Assembly: GCF_014859565.1 (NCBI RefSeq) | Contig: NZ_JACUUA010000144.1 | Location: 1-8,248 of the forward strand | Direction: 5' to 3' | DNA from: Marinospirillum sp. | Lineage (GTDB): Bacteria > Pseudomonadota > Gammaproteobacteria > Pseudomonadales > Halomonadaceae | DNA: 8,248 nt | Shown here: piece by piece, positions 5,457-8,248 of the stretch | Layout of the letters: every line of letters starts with the position of its first letter | Position numbering within the stretch: the first letter of the stretch is position 1 | Translations under genes and position numbers: made by a program | Notes under the pieces: model-generated | The model's input: only the letters and a program-made list of their open reading frames with translations | Databases searched by the model: none | What the model was told of the DNA's origin: nothing

Positions 5457-8248
5457 AAAAAAACTCTGTTTCCAGCGGTTCACGGCTACCGCGTTGGCCT
5501 TGGCGTTGATCTGACTGAAAAATGGGATCAAAAAGAGCTGCGCGAAATCATGTACCGCTTGGCCGGTGAAGATGCCGACAGTGCCGAGCTGCTGCTTGAA
5601 TCCTGCAATCCTGAAGATGCTGATGATCTGCTGAACCCAGGCACGGAAATGGTGCTGGAAGCCGTTACAGCCGTTTACAGCCGCCTCGGCAAGACTGCTG
5701 CTGCACTGGCGCGTGTATTTGCCCGTCACCTGCCTGAAAACCTGACGATGGATGGCGACCCCTTTGTGGGGCCGAACCGCAAAAACGCCCTGTTTGCTTA
5801 CAAAACCGTGACGCTTCGTATCAGTGACGGACAAACGGTATCCATCCTGTTTCACTCCCCAGACAACGATCCGCGTAAATTCCAGCCAGATGAAACCCTG
5901 GTTGCTTACCGCTGGATGCTGAACAAAAAGGACATTACCGCCACGGTAGCCCCTGAACGTGGTCGTGACATTACCCTGCAGCTGATGGCGCGGCGAATGG
6001 CGCAACTGGTGGAAGCCAACAGCGACAAATTCCAGAAGCAGCAGGCTGCCCGTGAAGCCCTTGAGCAAGAGCTGGTGGAGGCGACTGCCCGGCGTGAAGA
6101 CCTGCGCACCAGAGTCGCAGCGGCCACTGAAGAGGCCATTAGCCTTGACGAAAGCCTGATGGCCGAAGAACGCCGTGCCGTACGACTGGCAGATCAGCTT
6201 GAAGAGCAGCGCGCCCGTAACGAGCGACTGAAGGCTGATGCAGCTGAAATTGGCACGGAAATCGAAGCAGTAACCAAGACAAATGAATCGCCAGATGATA
6301 ACCCGGAGATGCCTGGCGGCAAAAACTACAATATATACGAGCCATACTACAAAGAAGCCATTGAAAAAGGCTTGTCTCCGCTCTCTCCCAGCGAGTTTAT
6401 GGATGAGATTAATAGCGGAAATCAGAACGGATTTAGCCTGGATAAGCTCAAACAGGATCTTGCCAAGTATCGCCAGATGCTGATCGACCTCCGCGATAAA
6501 AAGATTACGCCACGCAGCGTAGCGGGCGTCGGGGCGTCCCAAAAAGGGGCAGCCAACTGGATCAAAGGGCGGATCGAGCAAACGGAGCAAGACATACCAA
6601 CAGGTGGTATTGGCAATCACGTTAATGCAGCCAACTACAGAGGTTACTTGGCCAGGCTTATCCGGGAGGCATCCGAGTCTCCAGATGATAGCCAAGAACT
6701 GCCATCCGGCAATGAAAACAACGAAACCAATCCAGCTCAGCCTCCCAGCCTTGCCGATCTGGATGCTTCTCTCGCTAGCAGCGTGGCAAGATCGCTAAAA
6801 AACATCGCTGCAATTGATAGTGGTGCAAAAGGCATGGATCGCGCTCTTTTCGTTGCAAACTTGGCCAGCAAGATCAAAACCAGAGCCAAGCGCGGTGATA
6901 ATGATGTCGCTGATGCCGCACTTCGCATGGTGGCCGAGTTCAACTCCAGTGCAAGCAAGCCTGCTTTAACGCAGCGCAACAGCGTATGGTCTTCGACCGG
7001 AAAAAGCTATAAGGATTACGCTGTTTCAGGTATCACAGCTCCACAGCAGGAGTCAGTAGCGCCCGACAAGCCAGCCAGCACTGAAGGGTTTGGCGTTCAA
7101 CCATTCCTTGATGCGCGTACCCGCATTGCTGCTGCACTGGCCGAAGAGCTGGCAATGGCTGGATTTGATCCGCATAACTTCCCGGTCAATGATCCTGAGT
7201 ATGTGCTCTCTGAATATGCGGCCATTGCCACAGAAAAAACCCTGTCCGGAACTGGTGCTGTTTATCTGAATGCCTTGGATTCGCTGAACAGCATGACCGT
7301 TGAAATGGAATTTAATGAAGATGCGCAGCCAGGGCAAAGCGAACCCATCCCAGCGGTTCGCGAGACGCTAACAATCCCCGTCCCGGTCGGCATTCTGGAA
7401 AGCAAATTCGACAGTCTTGTGAGCCAGATTGAGGCGTTTTTTGCTGGCTTCCGTAGCCCACTGGACGATATTCAGCTGCCGAAAATGGGCGAAAAAATCA
7501 GCTCGGTTAACCAGAATGACGCAGCTGATATTGCCAAGGCGATTCGCAAAGATATTAAGGAAATTCTGCAGCCATCCGGATGGAAGCCCAGCTTCATCAG
7601 CGTGAAAACCAGCAAGTACAGCATGGGGCAGTCCATCAGTGTAACCATTCGCGATGTACCGGAAGGCTTCCGTGTTATGGCTGCCGGTAGTGGCCGCTAC
7701 ACTACCGAAATGCGCTCCATGATCCGTGTGCTTGAAGCAATCGGCAATGCGTACCGCTATGACAACAGCGATAGCCAGACCGACTACTTTGACACGAATT
7801 TTTACTACAGCGTCAGCGTTGACCCGGATCTGAAGCAGCAAATAGAAGACCAAGTTGCCAAGGTTGATGCTGTGCATAAATTCAATGCCACTGATGAGTT
7901 TAAGACATTTGTTGCCGCATACGTGGATAAAGGCGAAGGCTACAACCCCTTCGAGACTGCCAAAGGTGCAGATATTGAGGCTGCCAAGCATGGCGCTACA
8001 ATCAGCTGGCTAATGGATGCAGAAGGCGGCGCTATCGGCAAGGTAATGCGTGCCGGTGAAGAGGTTGCCAGCCTTGACATGGGTGATGATGGCAAGATTG
8101 CAGGAACCATTGCCAGTGGCACTCGCATCATGTTTACTTTTACCGATGCAAAAGGAAATGCCAGCCCCATGATGGTGTCTCGATCTGATGAAGGAGCAGG
8201 TCTTATCAAAACCCTGTTCACCGACCAAGCAAACGGCTTGGCTGGTGA
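5454..8248 (+). CDS. Giant polyvalent-type protein with DarA-like DGQ domain, coiled coil and LPD29-like domain (3' end outside window)
   Basis: One frame runs from the ATG at 5454 to the window edge with no stop: 931 complete codons plus two bases. Visible order: an N-terminal segment (MKKTLFPAVHGYRVGLGV); a helical part to about 95; a DarA-like domain at about 118-192 (ISDGQTVSIL near 123-132, LNKKDI at 156-161, ARRMAQ at 179-184, KFQKQQ at 192-197); a coiled coil at about 192-275; a helical block bounded by two ESPDD linkers (278 and 408); another helical block at about 433-530; a further helical region from 544; an LPD29-like domain at about 690-790 (AIRKDIKEIL, TSKYSMGQSI at 719-728, NSDSQTDYFDTNFYYSVSV at 771-789); and an Ig-like stretch at about 846-908. 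Such architectures occur in phage and conjugative-element polyvalent proteins, often with enzymatic domains further on. No catalytic motif is visible here. Domain names are judgement by eye; the open frame is certain. Confidence 0.6.
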   Translation, partial: MKKTLFPAVHGYRVGLGVDLTEKWDQKELREIMYRLAGEDADSAELLLESCNPEDADDLLNPGTEMVLEAVTAVYSRLGKTAAALARVFARHLPENLTMDGDPFVGPNRKNALFAYKTVTLRISDGQTVSILFHSPDNDPRKFQPDETLVAYRWMLNKKDITATVAPERGRDITLQLMARRMAQLVEANSDKFQKQQAAREALEQELVEATARREDLRTRVAAATEEAISLDESLMAEERRAVRLADQLEEQRARNERLKADAAEIGTEIEAVTKTNESPDDNPEMPGGKNYNIYEPYYKEAIEKGLSPLSPSEFMDEINSGNQNGFSLDKLKQDLAKYRQMLIDLRDKKITPRSVAGVGASQKGAANWIKGRIEQTEQDIPTGGIGNHVNAANYRGYLARLIREASESPDDSQELPSGNENNETNPAQPPSLADLDASLASSVARSLKNIAAIDSGAKGMDRALFVANLASKIKTRAKRGDNDVADAALRMVAEFNSSASKPALTQRNSVWSSTGKSYKDYAVSGITAPQQESVAPDKPASTEGFGVQPFLDARTRIAAALAEELAMAGFDPHNFPVNDPEYVLSEYAAIATEKTLSGTGAVYLNALDSLNSMTVEMEFNEDAQPGQSEPIPAVRETLTIPVPVGILESKFDSLVSQIEAFFAGFRSPLDDIQLPKMGEKISSVNQNDAADIAKAIRKDIKEILQPSGWKPSFISVKTSKYSMGQSISVTIRDVPEGFRVMAAGSGRYTTEMRSMIRVLEAIGNAYRYDNSDSQTDYFDTNFYYSVSVDPDLKQQIEDQVAKVDAVHKFNATDEFKTFVAAYVDKGEGYNPFETAKGADIEAAKHGATISWLMDAEGGAIGKVMRAGEEVASLDMGDDGKIAGTIASGTRIMFTFTDAKGNASPMMVSRSDEGAGLIKTLFTDQANGLAG
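6285..6326 (+). repeat. ESPDD linker, copy 1 (within giant gene)
   Basis: This encodes residues 278-291, ESPDDNPEMPGGKN. It is an acidic, Pro/Gly-rich linker that recurs 390 bases later in related form. The DNA of the two copies shares CCAGATGATA exactly but has diverged elsewhere, so this is an old duplication or convergent linker rather than a recent one. Confidence 0.6.
6675..6716 (+). repeat. ESPDD linker, copy 2 (within giant gene)
   Basis: This encodes residues 408-421, ESPDDSQELPSGNE, which match copy 1 as ESPDD..E.P.G. Together the two copies bracket a predicted helical block of about 115 residues (from about 292 to 407), which marks that block as a separable module. Confidence 0.6.

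Noticed and set aside
5397..6695. A 432-codon open frame on the minus strand
   Set aside because: It lies opposite the giant plus-strand gene and the end of the DarA-like gene, has no family features or ribosome site, and its Cys/Phe/Gln-rich translation looks like an antisense shadow. The plus-strand frame has recognisable domains.

Overview
The window looks like part of a virion-morphogenesis (late) operon of a contractile-tailed bacteriophage or prophage, probably infecting a gammaproteobacterium. The host guess rests only on the balanced base composition and general codon style, so it is weak. All seven genes lie on the plus strand and are packed head to tail with gaps of at most 16 bases or short overlaps. 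There is no non-coding stretch over 300 bases. I see no tRNA, rRNA, CRISPR, insertion sequence, convincing promoter or hairpin terminator, so transcription probably enters from upstream and leaves downstream.

Layout. Positions 1-1554 hold the 3' part of a large virion protein whose 5' end lies outside the window. It opens in an (A/E)P(T/V) tripeptide repeat, continues through a lysine-rich helical part and two glycine-rich hydrophobic blocks, and ends in a Q/S-rich tail. Positions 1558-4385 hold a baseplate wedge cassette in the order W/gp25-like, J/gp6-like, I-like. Positions 4398-4826 encode a short protein resembling the N-terminal tail-collar domain of phage tail fibres, but with no fibre attached.

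Positions 4843-8248 change character. A 203-residue protein resembles DarA-related 'defence against restriction' proteins. It is followed, with a one-base stop/start overlap, by a very large frame that is still open at the window edge after 931 codons. That giant protein carries a second copy of the same 'DGQ' domain near its N-terminus, then a coiled coil, several helical blocks, a region resembling large polyvalent protein-associated domain 29 (LPD29), and an Ig-like stretch. This fits a 'polyvalent' protein of the kind thought to be packaged in the capsid and injected with phage DNA to counter host defences.

Working model (inference): the first five genes complete the baseplate and tail tip. 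The last two, expressed on the same late transcript, would make virion-delivered anti-restriction or host-takeover proteins. All family assignments come from reading motifs and gene order by eye; no database search was possible.
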